Below, in pieces: positions 1 to 7,689 of a stretch of 11,020 bases of DNA. Positions within the stretch are counted from its first letter, which is position 1, and each line of letters starts with the position of its first letter. Source of the stretch: PVC group bacterium (GTDB lineage: Bacteria; Verrucomicrobiota; Kiritimatiellia; SS1-B-03-39; UBA6053). Below the pieces are notes generated by a model. That model was not told the origin of the DNA, ran no database searches, and saw only the letters and a list, made by a program, of their open reading frames with translations. A program made the position numbers and the translations under genes. The stretch covers positions 1 through 11,020 of the forward strand of contig PXDP01000343.1 of NCBI GenBank assembly GCA_003565035.1, written 5' to 3'.

Positions 1-31
1 CTACCGGATGGGGAAGAAAATCCAGGAATAA
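1..31 (+). CDS. possible 3' end of a plus-strand gene running in from the left
   Basis: One plus-strand frame reads nine codons (YRMGKKIQE) and stops at TAA, bases 29-31. A strong intrinsic terminator begins only 8 bases later. That is the usual spacing between a stop codon and its terminator and is the main reason for the call. Nine codons are too few to assign a product, and the other two plus frames are also open across the first 31 bases. The basic, polar end would suit many proteins. Confidence 0.3.
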   Translation, partial: YRMGKKIQE

Positions 32-38
32 GACCCAA

Positions 39-70
39 AAAACTGCCGGTATTTTCATACCGGCAGTTTT
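39..70 (+). terminator. strong intrinsic terminator hairpin, possibly bidirectional
   Basis: Bases 39-51 pair perfectly with 58-70: a 13-bp stem with core ACTGCCGGT/ACCGGCAGT and a 6-base loop at 52-57. The stem base is A-rich on the left and ends in TTTT on the right, so the structure can terminate in either direction. On the plus strand it follows a stop codon at 29-31. The minus-strand operon ends at 546, so this hairpin could also catch read-through from it, though nearly 480 bases downstream. Confidence 0.85.
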
Positions 71-545
71 ACGCCACTTTCACTCTGGTGCTGACACCGG
101 ATCGCTTGGACGCTTTTGAAAGAACAACGAGAATACCAACAAGAAAGGATTTCCACTTCCGGCTGCTCTCATCGCGGGCTGACGAAAGCTGCTGTGAACC
201 AGTAGCGGAGCGTCTTGGGTCAGTTTAGAGAGCCGGGAGTCTAATATTTATTGTGTCGAGAAAACGCGACTGAGAGAAGTCTGACTACGAATCTCCAAAC
301 CGATGAGAAAAGCAGAAGAAAGAAGCCTACTGTGTGCGCCGCGTTACCCACAGGCGCACCCGCCCCGAGCGAAGAAATGCTCCAACCCCGCGCCTATGGA
401 TAACGCTATGTTCTCTCCAAAATAAAAAGTTGATTTGGGGGCTTGACCTTTTCTTTCAGAGAAGCCCAGGATTTACATTGGTTTTCATTTTGCAATAAGC
501 TCCTTGATCAACTTGCTGGGCATTCAAACGGCTTTTCGGCAACTG
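71..545. other. gene-free spacer between convergent transcription units
   Basis: I see no convincing gene in these 475 bases. One hairpin is notable: GTGCGCC at 334-340 pairs with GGCGCAC at 353-359 around a 12-base loop, with no T-run on either side. A 40-codon plus-strand frame at 303-425 has no Shine-Dalgarno sequence and an unremarkable composition. No tRNA-like cloverleaf is visible. A structured small RNA is possible but nothing here establishes one. Confidence 0.5.
427..514 (-). terminator. weak candidate terminator structure of the minus-strand operon
   Basis: Read on the minus strand, AAGTTGAT (507-514) can pair with ATCAACTT (427-434). A second stem, GGGCTT with AAGCCC (462-467 with 439-444), nests inside. 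The outer 3' arm runs straight into a T-rich tract (TTTTTATTTT) at about 419-428. The structure starts about 30 bases after the operon's last stop codon, which suits a terminator. The 72-base distance between the outer arms makes it much weaker than a normal hairpin. Confidence 0.25.
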
Positions 546-3500
546 TCACGGGCCTTTTGCAGGCAAAACCACTCGGAAAGCGCGGTTTCGGATATCCCGG
601 GGGTCTGTAAAAGGCGGGTGGATGGTGCTGGCATCAGCGCTCGTTCCCCAACTCCCTCCCTTGTACCTCAAGGGTCGCGGGGGGAGTGGCTCGGCATCCG
701 GTTCCTCCCATTCGCGTCGGTCCCAGACGATTTCCGCGACATTTCCCACCATGCCGTAAAAGCGGTTTTCAAAACCGTGCGGCGGGAAGGCTTTGACGGG
801 CGCCACGGGGATGGTATACGCCGCGTAAACGGGATGCAGGCCTCCCGTGCTGCGGTCGAAGGCATGATAATCCGCCGCCAAATAGTTCGCCACATCGTGG
901 GAAATAGTATCTCCCCAGGGATAACGGGCAACGTGACCGGGGTCCGCCGCTCTCGCGACATACTCCCACTCGGCCTCGGTGGGCAAACGGTAGCCGGCGT
1001 TCCAGTCCACGTGATCATTCGTCCATGATCTATTATATTTCCCGGGCCCCTCAATGCGTCGCAAAACGACGGTTTTATCTTCGTCGAGATAATAGGCGGG
1101 CCTGAGGCCCTCCCATTCGCTGCGGGCATTGCAATACAACATGGCGTCGGCAACACTCAATTCAAAAACGGGTCTGGTCAGCATGTGGCTTTGCAGGTCA
1201 TAAGGTCCGATGAACTCCGCAATGGAGGTAAATGTGTACCCGTTATGGAGTGCCCACCTGTATACCCGGATAAATTCTTCCTGTGTGACTTTTGTATCGG
1301 ACATGAAAAAATCGGGGAAAGTGACCTGTGGCGATTCGTGAGAAGAATTGTCCCTCGGATGCAGGGGGAAGGTTCCTCCGGGAACGCGCACCAGATGGTC
1401 CAGAGCTTGGGAGTCGGGGAATTCCACATCCTGGGCGACGTAGGGAGCTACACCTTCCTTGAAACGCTTTTGGAATTCCTTTTGGTCCGCCATGTGCGCC
1501 TCTCCGGGGAAGGGTCCGCGCCCGGGGGCCAAGGCATCGACTTCCGACAAAAATGCGTCAATGTCTTCTTTGCGGATCACAGAATGACGGGAGCGGCTGC
1601 TGTTTAGCACGACATCCCCGTCCCATAGATCCAGAGACACATAAAAATCCGTGCCGGAAAAACGCTTCATCATGCGGGCATCCTCCGGCGTGCCGTTCTT
1701 CGGAACATAAAAGAGACCCTTGCTTTCGCCCCCCGGCACAGTGCCCAATACGATCAGTCCGTCTCCAAAAGGAACAACCCGCCTAAAATTCCAAGTATGG
1801 TATGGCAAGCGACCCGGATGATACCCGACCCTCAATCCAAAAGCTTTGCCGTGTTGTTCACAAAACGTTTCCATGAACTTGGCATGCGCTTCATCCTCCA
1901 TGCCGAATGAAGCGACCCAGACACGAATTCGCTCCAAATTTTCGGGACGATTCCGTTTTGTCGGAACCAAATCCCCGCCGATTTCAAACCAGGAAGTTAT
2001 TCCCTGATTGTAATGTCCCATAATAATGTTCCCGGCGGTATCCTGATAGAAAGCGTTGGTTTCAAAAGGTCCCGCGGCATCCAGATCATTCCGGGGGACC
2101 GGACGTTCAATGTTGGCGAGTATCCTGACCCGCTCGAGTTTTTCATCCGCCAGGACGAGTACCCCGCCGGTATTTCCGCCGAATTGTACCGGCGGACTGT
2201 TCTTTCTGAGAATGTGCTTTTTTGCCAGGACCACGAAAATACCCCGGGAGGTTTCCAGCAGATTTGCAGCCATGTGCCCGGGAAAATTCCAATCCTCCAG
2301 GTCGAGGGAGCGGACGAGATTCATCTTTTCGTCAAATTGATACAATGAATGCTGATGGGAGTAGTACAAATGCCTTTTTCCTCGCATCATCATTTGATAG
2401 AATCTTTTTTCGTTAATTGGGTCGATGCCCATTTCCACATCTGAATGAGGGAAGCGAAGCGTCTTCACAAGCCGGAACTCATCGTTGTTCTTCTCATACA
2501 CATGCAACACCTCGGGGGCATGAACTTCATCGGCCGTTTTCAGGGCATGGACAATCAGGTAATTCCCCCAAATCTTGCTGTGATGTTTCTTCCACCGCCA
2601 ATTTCGCATGTTGCTGTACACGTCTTCAGCCTCGGGAAAAGAAATTTCCGGAGGAGGCAATACAGGAGATTCTCTTCGACCGGTGTCGGGGTGAATCCAT
2701 TCGGACAAACGTTGGGTCAATTCTTCTTCCAGGGAGGGGAAATGATCAGGCTTTTCCGCGTTGGACACCAGGCGCAAAGATGAGTCCAGGATTTTTTCGA
2801 TGATTCCGGGTTTAGAATCCCAATCATCCAGGAAGTAAAATTCGGGTACAATCCAGCCTTGTTTCTCAATCCGATTGCGGGTTTCCACAAAGACCTTTTT
2901 GAGCATGTCATGATACCCCCGTGGAAAATGACGGACGATTTGTATTTGGTTATCCATCCACAGGGATGGATTCTGAATCATCAAAAGGGCGAACTGCTCC
3001 ATATGGTGGATGGTTTTGTCCCTCAAAGAGACTTCCTTTGAGTCTTCCCTTGAGTCCTCTTGAGAATCCTCCTGTTCACTTGCGGCATACGCCAGAACGG
3101 AGAGGATCAGGTTGCGAATAAACAGGTCATTTACGGCCACGTTCGGGTTGTCGGAATCCTGATGGAGAACATATTCAGAAACGTAGGGACGCTCTTCCGC
3201 AATCCGTATGAGTTGAAGCAGGCTTTCCAAGGGCAACGAAGTAGAATATCTGACCGTATTCCTCGTGCTGCGGGCCTCGCGCTCATCAAAAAATTGACGC
3301 AGATGTGGCAGATATATGGGGCGATGCGTCGTGAGATACGATGTAATCAGCGCATTTCGCTCGGCTTTGCGTCTCGGGTGAAAGCGATGGAAGATGCCAT
3401 GTCTATTTTCCAAACTCCGTTCGTAAATGGTTTCGATTTTTTCCCACTGCATTTGCAGATCCGCATGATTCCGAATGTTTTCACCGAAGTGGGAGGAAAC

Positions 3501-4736
3501 GGTCTTCATGAAACGATCCCCGCTTGTACGTGACAACGGAGTCAGCACAAAGGATGCGAAATTTTGAAACAGATGAAGGGTGTCGGCAAGCAATTCTGAA
3601 AGCTCGTCCGGTCCGGGGTCCTGCATCGCAAGAATTCGGACGAGCAAGTGCTCGCGGTAAATCTCATAAAAGCCAAATGCATAACGACGCTCCGAGGGGT
3701 TGAGCGCCCGGGCGGTAATGGCGGCGTCCAGGGCGCGTTCCGGTTCCTTGCGGCCCTGGTAATATCGCGCGAGCTGATAAAACCGCCGCGCTTCTTGCCG
3801 GAGAAGATCGCCCCCCGGGTTTTCCCGATTCGGGGAATGATCCGAAAGGAGCCTGAGCGCGCGCGCGGCAATCTCTTTTGGATGGAGGGTTCCATCCAAA
3901 GGAAACTCTTCTGCAAACACGTTCTGATTTTCCGGGGTGGTTCCCCGCAAGGTGAAAACCGGACCCTCCGTTTCCTGATGGATAAACCCACTCAACATCA
4001 CCACACTCGACTGGAGGTCCAGACGCAGCGCGGGGCTCAGGGATTCTTCCCGCAGGAGGGATTCCAAAAGATTTCTCTCCAAAAGCACCAGAGAGGGATA
4101 CTGAACGATCATGCGTTCAAGCATGGTGTGAAGGGAGGAGTAGACGTGGCGGTCTCCTTCCGGGGCGTCCACCAGCCGAATGTCCAGCAGGGTCACTCCG
4201 GCAAACTCCCGGCCTTTCCGCCAAAGCGTTCGCCAGGAGGGCAGCACATTTTGCCGGAGCAGGTCGTTGATGGCCTCCACCCCTTCCCCGGGGTTTTCCA
4301 GGTTTAACGCAACCACCTTGTCCACCAAGCGCACGCCGGTAAGCACATCCAAAGCCCGGAACCATACCGCCCCCGGATCAGCTTCACTTTCTTCGACAGT
4401 CTCCACGACGATCAGAATATCGGCAGATACCCACGCGCACAGGTCGAACCGCGCTCTCTCTTCCCCGCGGGCATGCAGGAGGAAGGCCCGTTCTTGAAGG
4501 AGCGCATCCTGCACACTGCGGTCCAACAAGGTTATCTCCTCGTTTTCGCGGGTCCCGGTGAACAGATTCACCCAGGCCCTTGAGCTGTCGTTCAGGGTCA
4601 GAAACGCCAAACTCGGATCGCCAACATCCTCTCCGGACACGGGCGGCGGCGAGAGCCAAACTCCCCATACCGCGAGGGCAAAGAGCAGGCGGGAAACGGA
4701 AAGGCGGGGGGCATGCAGGCAGTCGGGTTTATTCAT
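546..4736 (-). CDS. very large secreted CsgG-like / TPR / propeller-like / FGE-sulfatase-domain protein
   Basis: The protein has 1396 residues. A signal peptide (about 1-35; hydrophobic core LLFALAVWGVWL, likely cleavage after VSG) implies export. Two CsgG-like modules follow (about 41-143 and 180-281), each with a 'LL(D/E)R..' motif (LLDRSVQDALL at 70-80, LLERNLLESLL at 218-228). A TPR-like helical stretch lies at about 313-350, other helical sequence to about 690, and a beta-rich, propeller-like region at about 720-1050. The C-terminus (about 1115-1394) is an FGE-sulfatase domain: VPGGTF 1118-1123, RLPTEAEWEYVAR 1250-1262, YPWGD 1272-1276, GNVAEIVWD 1331-1339, KGGSW 1359-1363, FRVVLP 1387-1392. 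No cysteine follows GGSW, so formylglycine-generating activity is not expected; binding or a structural role is more likely. The start lacks an evident Shine-Dalgarno sequence. It is the sister of the gene just upstream. The propeller assignment is tentative. Confidence 0.9.
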   Translation of the reverse strand: MNKPDCLHAPRLSVSRLLFALAVWGVWLSPPPVSGEDVGDPSLAFLTLNDSSRAWVNLFTGTRENEEITLLDRSVQDALLQERAFLLHARGEERARFDLCAWVSADILIVVETVEESEADPGAVWFRALDVLTGVRLVDKVVALNLENPGEGVEAINDLLRQNVLPSWRTLWRKGREFAGVTLLDIRLVDAPEGDRHVYSSLHTMLERMIVQYPSLVLLERNLLESLLREESLSPALRLDLQSSVVMLSGFIHQETEGPVFTLRGTTPENQNVFAEEFPLDGTLHPKEIAARALRLLSDHSPNRENPGGDLLRQEARRFYQLARYYQGRKEPERALDAAITARALNPSERRYAFGFYEIYREHLLVRILAMQDPGPDELSELLADTLHLFQNFASFVLTPLSRTSGDRFMKTVSSHFGENIRNHADLQMQWEKIETIYERSLENRHGIFHRFHPRRKAERNALITSYLTTHRPIYLPHLRQFFDEREARSTRNTVRYSTSLPLESLLQLIRIAEERPYVSEYVLHQDSDNPNVAVNDLFIRNLILSVLAYAASEQEDSQEDSREDSKEVSLRDKTIHHMEQFALLMIQNPSLWMDNQIQIVRHFPRGYHDMLKKVFVETRNRIEKQGWIVPEFYFLDDWDSKPGIIEKILDSSLRLVSNAEKPDHFPSLEEELTQRLSEWIHPDTGRRESPVLPPPEISFPEAEDVYSNMRNWRWKKHHSKIWGNYLIVHALKTADEVHAPEVLHVYEKNNDEFRLVKTLRFPHSDVEMGIDPINEKRFYQMMMRGKRHLYYSHQHSLYQFDEKMNLVRSLDLEDWNFPGHMAANLLETSRGIFVVLAKKHILRKNSPPVQFGGNTGGVLVLADEKLERVRILANIERPVPRNDLDAAGPFETNAFYQDTAGNIIMGHYNQGITSWFEIGGDLVPTKRNRPENLERIRVWVASFGMEDEAHAKFMETFCEQHGKAFGLRVGYHPGRLPYHTWNFRRVVPFGDGLIVLGTVPGGESKGLFYVPKNGTPEDARMMKRFSGTDFYVSLDLWDGDVVLNSSRSRHSVIRKEDIDAFLSEVDALAPGRGPFPGEAHMADQKEFQKRFKEGVAPYVAQDVEFPDSQALDHLVRVPGGTFPLHPRDNSSHESPQVTFPDFFMSDTKVTQEEFIRVYRWALHNGYTFTSIAEFIGPYDLQSHMLTRPVFELSVADAMLYCNARSEWEGLRPAYYLDEDKTVVLRRIEGPGKYNRSWTNDHVDWNAGYRLPTEAEWEYVARAADPGHVARYPWGDTISHDVANYLAADYHAFDRSTGGLHPVYAAYTIPVAPVKAFPPHGFENRFYGMVGNVAEIVWDRREWEEPDAEPLPPRPLRYKGGSWGTSADASTIHPPFTDPRDIRNRAFRVVLPAKGP
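3027..3071 (-). repeat. short in-frame tandem repeat (EDSx units)
   Basis: Residues 556-570 of the 1396-residue protein read EDSQEDSREDSKEVS: three to four imperfect copies of a 12-base, 4-residue unit. The paralog has no counterpart and is shorter here by about 12 residues, so the tract looks like a local slippage expansion. It is an acidic, probably disordered linker in the middle helical region. Confidence 0.7.
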
Positions 4737-4796
4737 TTCGGAACGCTTTCATTTTACAAGCGGGCGTATATTTCAACAGTGTCAAGATTGGGCGTT

Positions 4797-4937
4797 TCAT
4801 GGATCTTTTCCTTGCATGGCGTCCCCCGGGCCGGGGAGAACAACGCGGAAAGAATAATAGGACGTGGCGTGCCAGTCAAGGGACGCGTCGATGGTGCATT
4901 TGTCGGCGGTTAGGTCCCATGATCCGCCTTTTAATCG
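4797..4937 (-). pseudogene. out-of-frame remnant of an FGE-sulfatase C-terminus
   Basis: In a different frame from the upstream 601-residue gene, the minus strand reads RLKGGSWDLTADKCTI (from 4937) and ends FRVVLP plus a short tail at a TGA (4797-4799). This matches the last 40 residues of the downstream 1396-residue protein (KGGSW..SAD..TI, then FRVVLP). It is a stub of the same domain that has lost its N-terminal part. No start codon or ribosome site makes it a gene of its own, and the upstream gene overlaps it as far as 4876. One cysteine remains seven residues after the GGSW tryptophan; the intact paralog has serine there. Confidence 0.8.
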
Positions 4938-6681
4938 GATGATATTCCTCAAGCTGAAGGAGGGAGAGGAAGCCGGGATCAAACATAAGGTTAAAATAAT
5001 AGCCGTAAAATCTCCAGCGCGAAGGATCTTCGATGAGCAGGACTGAGAGTTGCTCCATATGATGCCGGACGTGCGCGACATAATGCTCTTCGTGCCGGCT
5101 TGCGGTATAGTAGAGAACGGAAAGAATCATGTTCCGTAGAAACAAATTATCCTCTTTCACGCGGCGAGGTCTCTTCTGTTTCCAGCTATATTGCGGACGC
5201 TCCAGGTTTTGTTCGATAAGCCGCAGGGTGATCTCAAGAGGAAGCGGCGACATGTGGGGCTCCTCGCTCACGGCTCTGTGACCAAAAACAAAGGCCACAG
5301 TTTCGTAACACAGCGGAATGTAAAAATCGGCGTGATGCTGAAAGATCCGGTTGCGCTCCTCCTCGGTGAACTCATCATAATTCATGGTCCACATCATGTA
5401 TTTTCGCTGTCTTCCGTAATTGACACTCCTCTCATACCCTCGTCGGGCTTTTCTCCAACGCTCGCGCAACACCGGATTTTCCTCCAGGGCCTCACGGAAC
5501 CTTCGCTCGACATCCCGTACCAAATGCTCGGGTCTCATCCCGCTTTGGCTGACATGACGAGGAGGGATAAAGTCCATCAACAGGCCAATATCCCGGAAAA
5601 GCTCCTTGATCTCCGCCACATGCACCCGGGAAGTTCTCCTGATTTTGGCCTCCACTTCCTCAAAAAGCAGTTCGTACAACAAATCGGCATTCCGTGCCTG
5701 GCGGGGATCAAGGGCCCAGGATGTCCGGGCCGCCTCCAACGCACGCGCGGACTGGCTGCGACTGCGATAATAAAGCGCCAATTGGTGAAAACGACCGGAT
5801 TCCTCAAGCAAGTTGAGTCGCGGACGGATTTCACCTCCCTCCAAATACATATGCAGTTCACGAAGGATGGCGGTCGCGACATCCCCCGCGCGGCGACGGC
5901 CCTCCTCCAGAGGAATGCGATTCTCAAAAAGCATTTCCCCGTCGGTGCTGAGCCCTTGCAAAGTGAATACCGGTCCCTCCCCCTCGCGGTGGAGGGTTCC
6001 CTGCAACAGAATCCCTCCCGAACGCAGCTTCAATCGCAGGGCGGGACTCAAGGCCTCCTCATCCAATAAGGAGCCCAACAGTTCCCGTTCCACGAGAAGA
6101 AGCCCGGGCTGCTGAACAATCATGCGCTGCACCAGCTCAGCCACGGGGGCCAGGGCGCGCCGTTCCGCGTCCGTCGCGTCCGCGAGGGTAATGTCGAGCA
6201 GCGTAATTCCATGAAACCTTTCCTCTTCTTTCCAGAGCATCCGCCAGGCGGGAAACACCTCTTGGCGGGTCACCCGGTCCAGCGGCTCTACCGACGCCTC
6301 AAGACGGGTAAGGTCCACAGGCAGGAGTTTTTCTGCGAGGCGCACGCCCGTGACCACGTCCAGGGCCCGGAGCCAAAGCTGGCTTTGCTCCGGCCCCTCC
6401 CCCTCAAAGGTTTCCACAACCAGCAGCAAATCCGCAGACACCCAGCGGCGCAAATCGAAGTCCTGACCGTCCCTGCGGGTGTGGTGCAGGAAGACGGAGC
6501 GCTCCCGCAGCAGCGCCTCGCGCTGGTCGCGCTCCACCCAGACGATTCCCTCCCCGCCCCGGCTGGCGATCAGCAGTTCTCCCGCCGCGCGGGCCGCGTC
6601 ATTCCCGGCCAGCAGCGCCAGGCTGGGCGCTTCGGCGTGAAGTTGTGATATAGAGAGAAAAATGAGCAGAATATATTTCAT
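4876..6681 (-). CDS. truncated paralog of the large CsgG-like/FGE-domain protein
   Basis: The protein has 601 residues, with a clear signal peptide (MKYILLIFLSISQLHA, cleavage after LHA). Two CsgG-like modules lie at about 20-122 and 157-258, with motifs WVERDQREALL (48-58) and LLVERELLGSLL (195-206). A TPR-like helical stretch (about 294-330) and other helical sequence follow. Similarity to the downstream 1396-residue protein runs from near the N-terminus to about residue 560: both have WVSAD(L/I)L(L/I)VVET, RALDV.TGVRL, RMIVQ.P.L and HHMEQ. The remaining 40 or so residues are not homologous. They arise because an internal deletion joined this gene out of frame to the last part of an FGE domain. 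The beta-rich middle and FGE domain are therefore missing. It may be a pseudogene or a shortened but working periplasmic protein. It starts 69 bases after the CsgG-like gene with no clear Shine-Dalgarno sequence, and is probably in the same operon. Confidence 0.85.
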   Translation of the reverse strand: MKYILLIFLSISQLHAEAPSLALLAGNDAARAAGELLIASRGGEGIVWVERDQREALLRERSVFLHHTRRDGQDFDLRRWVSADLLLVVETFEGEGPEQSQLWLRALDVVTGVRLAEKLLPVDLTRLEASVEPLDRVTRQEVFPAWRMLWKEEERFHGITLLDITLADATDAERRALAPVAELVQRMIVQQPGLLLVERELLGSLLDEEALSPALRLKLRSGGILLQGTLHREGEGPVFTLQGLSTDGEMLFENRIPLEEGRRRAGDVATAILRELHMYLEGGEIRPRLNLLEESGRFHQLALYYRSRSQSARALEAARTSWALDPRQARNADLLYELLFEEVEAKIRRTSRVHVAEIKELFRDIGLLMDFIPPRHVSQSGMRPEHLVRDVERRFREALEENPVLRERWRKARRGYERSVNYGRQRKYMMWTMNYDEFTEEERNRIFQHHADFYIPLCYETVAFVFGHRAVSEEPHMSPLPLEITLRLIEQNLERPQYSWKQKRPRRVKEDNLFLRNMILSVLYYTASRHEEHYVAHVRHHMEQLSVLLIEDPSRWRFYGYYFNLMFDPGFLSLLQLEEYHPIKRRIMGPNRRQMHHRRVP

Positions 6682-6711
6682 GATGTGATCGTTTTGCTGT
6701 TGGCAGAGGTT

Positions 6712-6726
6712 TTCCGAGGTTCGGAA
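6712..6726. other. small intergenic hairpin between operon genes
   Basis: TTCCGA (6712-6717) and TCGGAA (6721-6726) form a 6-bp stem with a 3-base loop in the 69-base gap between the CsgG-like gene and the 601-residue gene. There is no T-run, so it is not a standard terminator. It could act as a weak attenuator or a processing or stability element that lowers expression of the two large downstream genes. The stem is short enough to be chance. Confidence 0.3.
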
Positions 6727-6750
6727 GGGAGTTTATAAGATCCGTGCGCC

Positions 6751-7689
6751 TCAATCCGCCAATTTCTTCAGCATCCGTTCCGCCAGTTCGGCGGCCGCTT
6801 CTTGCAGGGCCTGCTTGGCCGCAATTTGTTCGGACAAATTCACGGCCACCCGGGTCTGCCGGTCGACGGCCAACACGTTGTTTTCACGATCAACCGCTTT
6901 CACCTCCACGCGGGCCTTGACACTGATCAAATTACCTCGTCGCATGGCGAACTCGCTGAAGGCCTCGCCGACCAAGCGCACGTCCGCCCGGGTTCCGGGT
7001 TCCACCACGGAAAAGCCGCTTTCGATAGCCATAAGCTGAAATTCGCTTTGCGCCGCGGGATCCGGGATTTGCCGGCCCACATGCTCTTCTTCAATTTGAA
7101 TGCTCAGAATTGGCAAATCCTTGCCCGCCTCCTTCTTTTCGGCAATGGTCTCGGTCAGGCGCCGGATGCGGTCCGCTCTTTCCACCACTTTCGGCAACAG
7201 GTCCCCGCTACGCTCCCGGATGATTTCCATGATTTCCCCCGAGATTCTGGTCGTCAGGGCGTCGGTGCTTTCAGAAAGAGGGCCCTTCACGGATGCGCCC
7301 AACACCCGGCTGGTTTCGGTGCCGATAATCTTCGCCACCAGATACTTGGAGTCCCCGGTTTCAATCACCGAACCGGTGATGAGGATCCTGGCTCCGGTCA
7401 ATTGCCCCAGGACCAATGCTTCGCCCGGACGCACCATGCCTGACAAGTTGATCTCATGTTCGGTGACCACCTTTTGTAAATCTTCACGTTCCACCAAGTA
7501 GAGGTCGGGATGCACGATCAACTCCGCGAAAAGAAGCGGGGCCACTTTCGCTCCTTCCCCCCTCACTCCGTTTCCAAGATCGTTGAAGGGCAGGATGGCG
7601 GCGGGCACCACGGGGTCGGCATTCGCCTCCGGGAGAATGAACGGTAAAGATACCGCAAGACAGGCGATGAGTTTGGGCAGGGTTTTCAT
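6751..7689 (-). CDS. secreted CsgG/curli-assembly-like protein
   Basis: The protein has 312 residues from the ATG at 7689. That start is chosen because it begins a signal peptide (MKTLPKLIACLAVSLPFILPEANA), overlaps the upstream stop as ATGA, and has AAAGGA 9 bases upstream. A longer frame exists but is the neighbour's shadow. The first domain (about 26-160) looks like the CsgG / TolB-N-terminus-like fold: AILPF at 31-35, LYLVEREDLQKVV at 63-75, ARILITGSVIE at 100-110. A second alpha/beta domain lies at about 192-310 (SVKARVEVKAVD, then a long helix). CsgG family members form outer-membrane or periplasmic assemblies, and classical CsgG is a lipoprotein. Here no lipobox cysteine follows the signal peptide, so a soluble periplasmic form is more likely. 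The same motif recurs twice in each of the next two products, suggesting a joint role. Confidence 0.85.
   Translation of the reverse strand: MKTLPKLIACLAVSLPFILPEANADPVVPAAILPFNDLGNGVRGEGAKVAPLLFAELIVHPDLYLVEREDLQKVVTEHEINLSGMVRPGEALVLGQLTGARILITGSVIETGDSKYLVAKIIGTETSRVLGASVKGPLSESTDALTTRISGEIMEIIRERSGDLLPKVVERADRIRRLTETIAEKKEAGKDLPILSIQIEEEHVGRQIPDPAAQSEFQLMAIESGFSVVEPGTRADVRLVGEAFSEFAMRRGNLISVKARVEVKAVDRENNVLAVDRQTRVAVNLSEQIAAKQALQEAAAELAERMLKKLAD

Noticed and set aside
303..425. 40-codon plus-strand frame in the spacer
   Set aside because: No Shine-Dalgarno sequence, no recognisable sequence and a hairpin in the middle; consistent with chance.
504..1028. 174-residue plus-strand frame
   Set aside because: It lies antisense to the FGE-sulfatase domain, which has clear family motifs on the minus strand.
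4751..4785. TTGACA (minus strand, 4780-4785) with TAAAAT (4751-4756) as a promoter for the 1396-residue gene
   Set aside because: The spacing is 23 bases, too long for a sigma-70 promoter, and no better -10 element sits at 16-18 bases.
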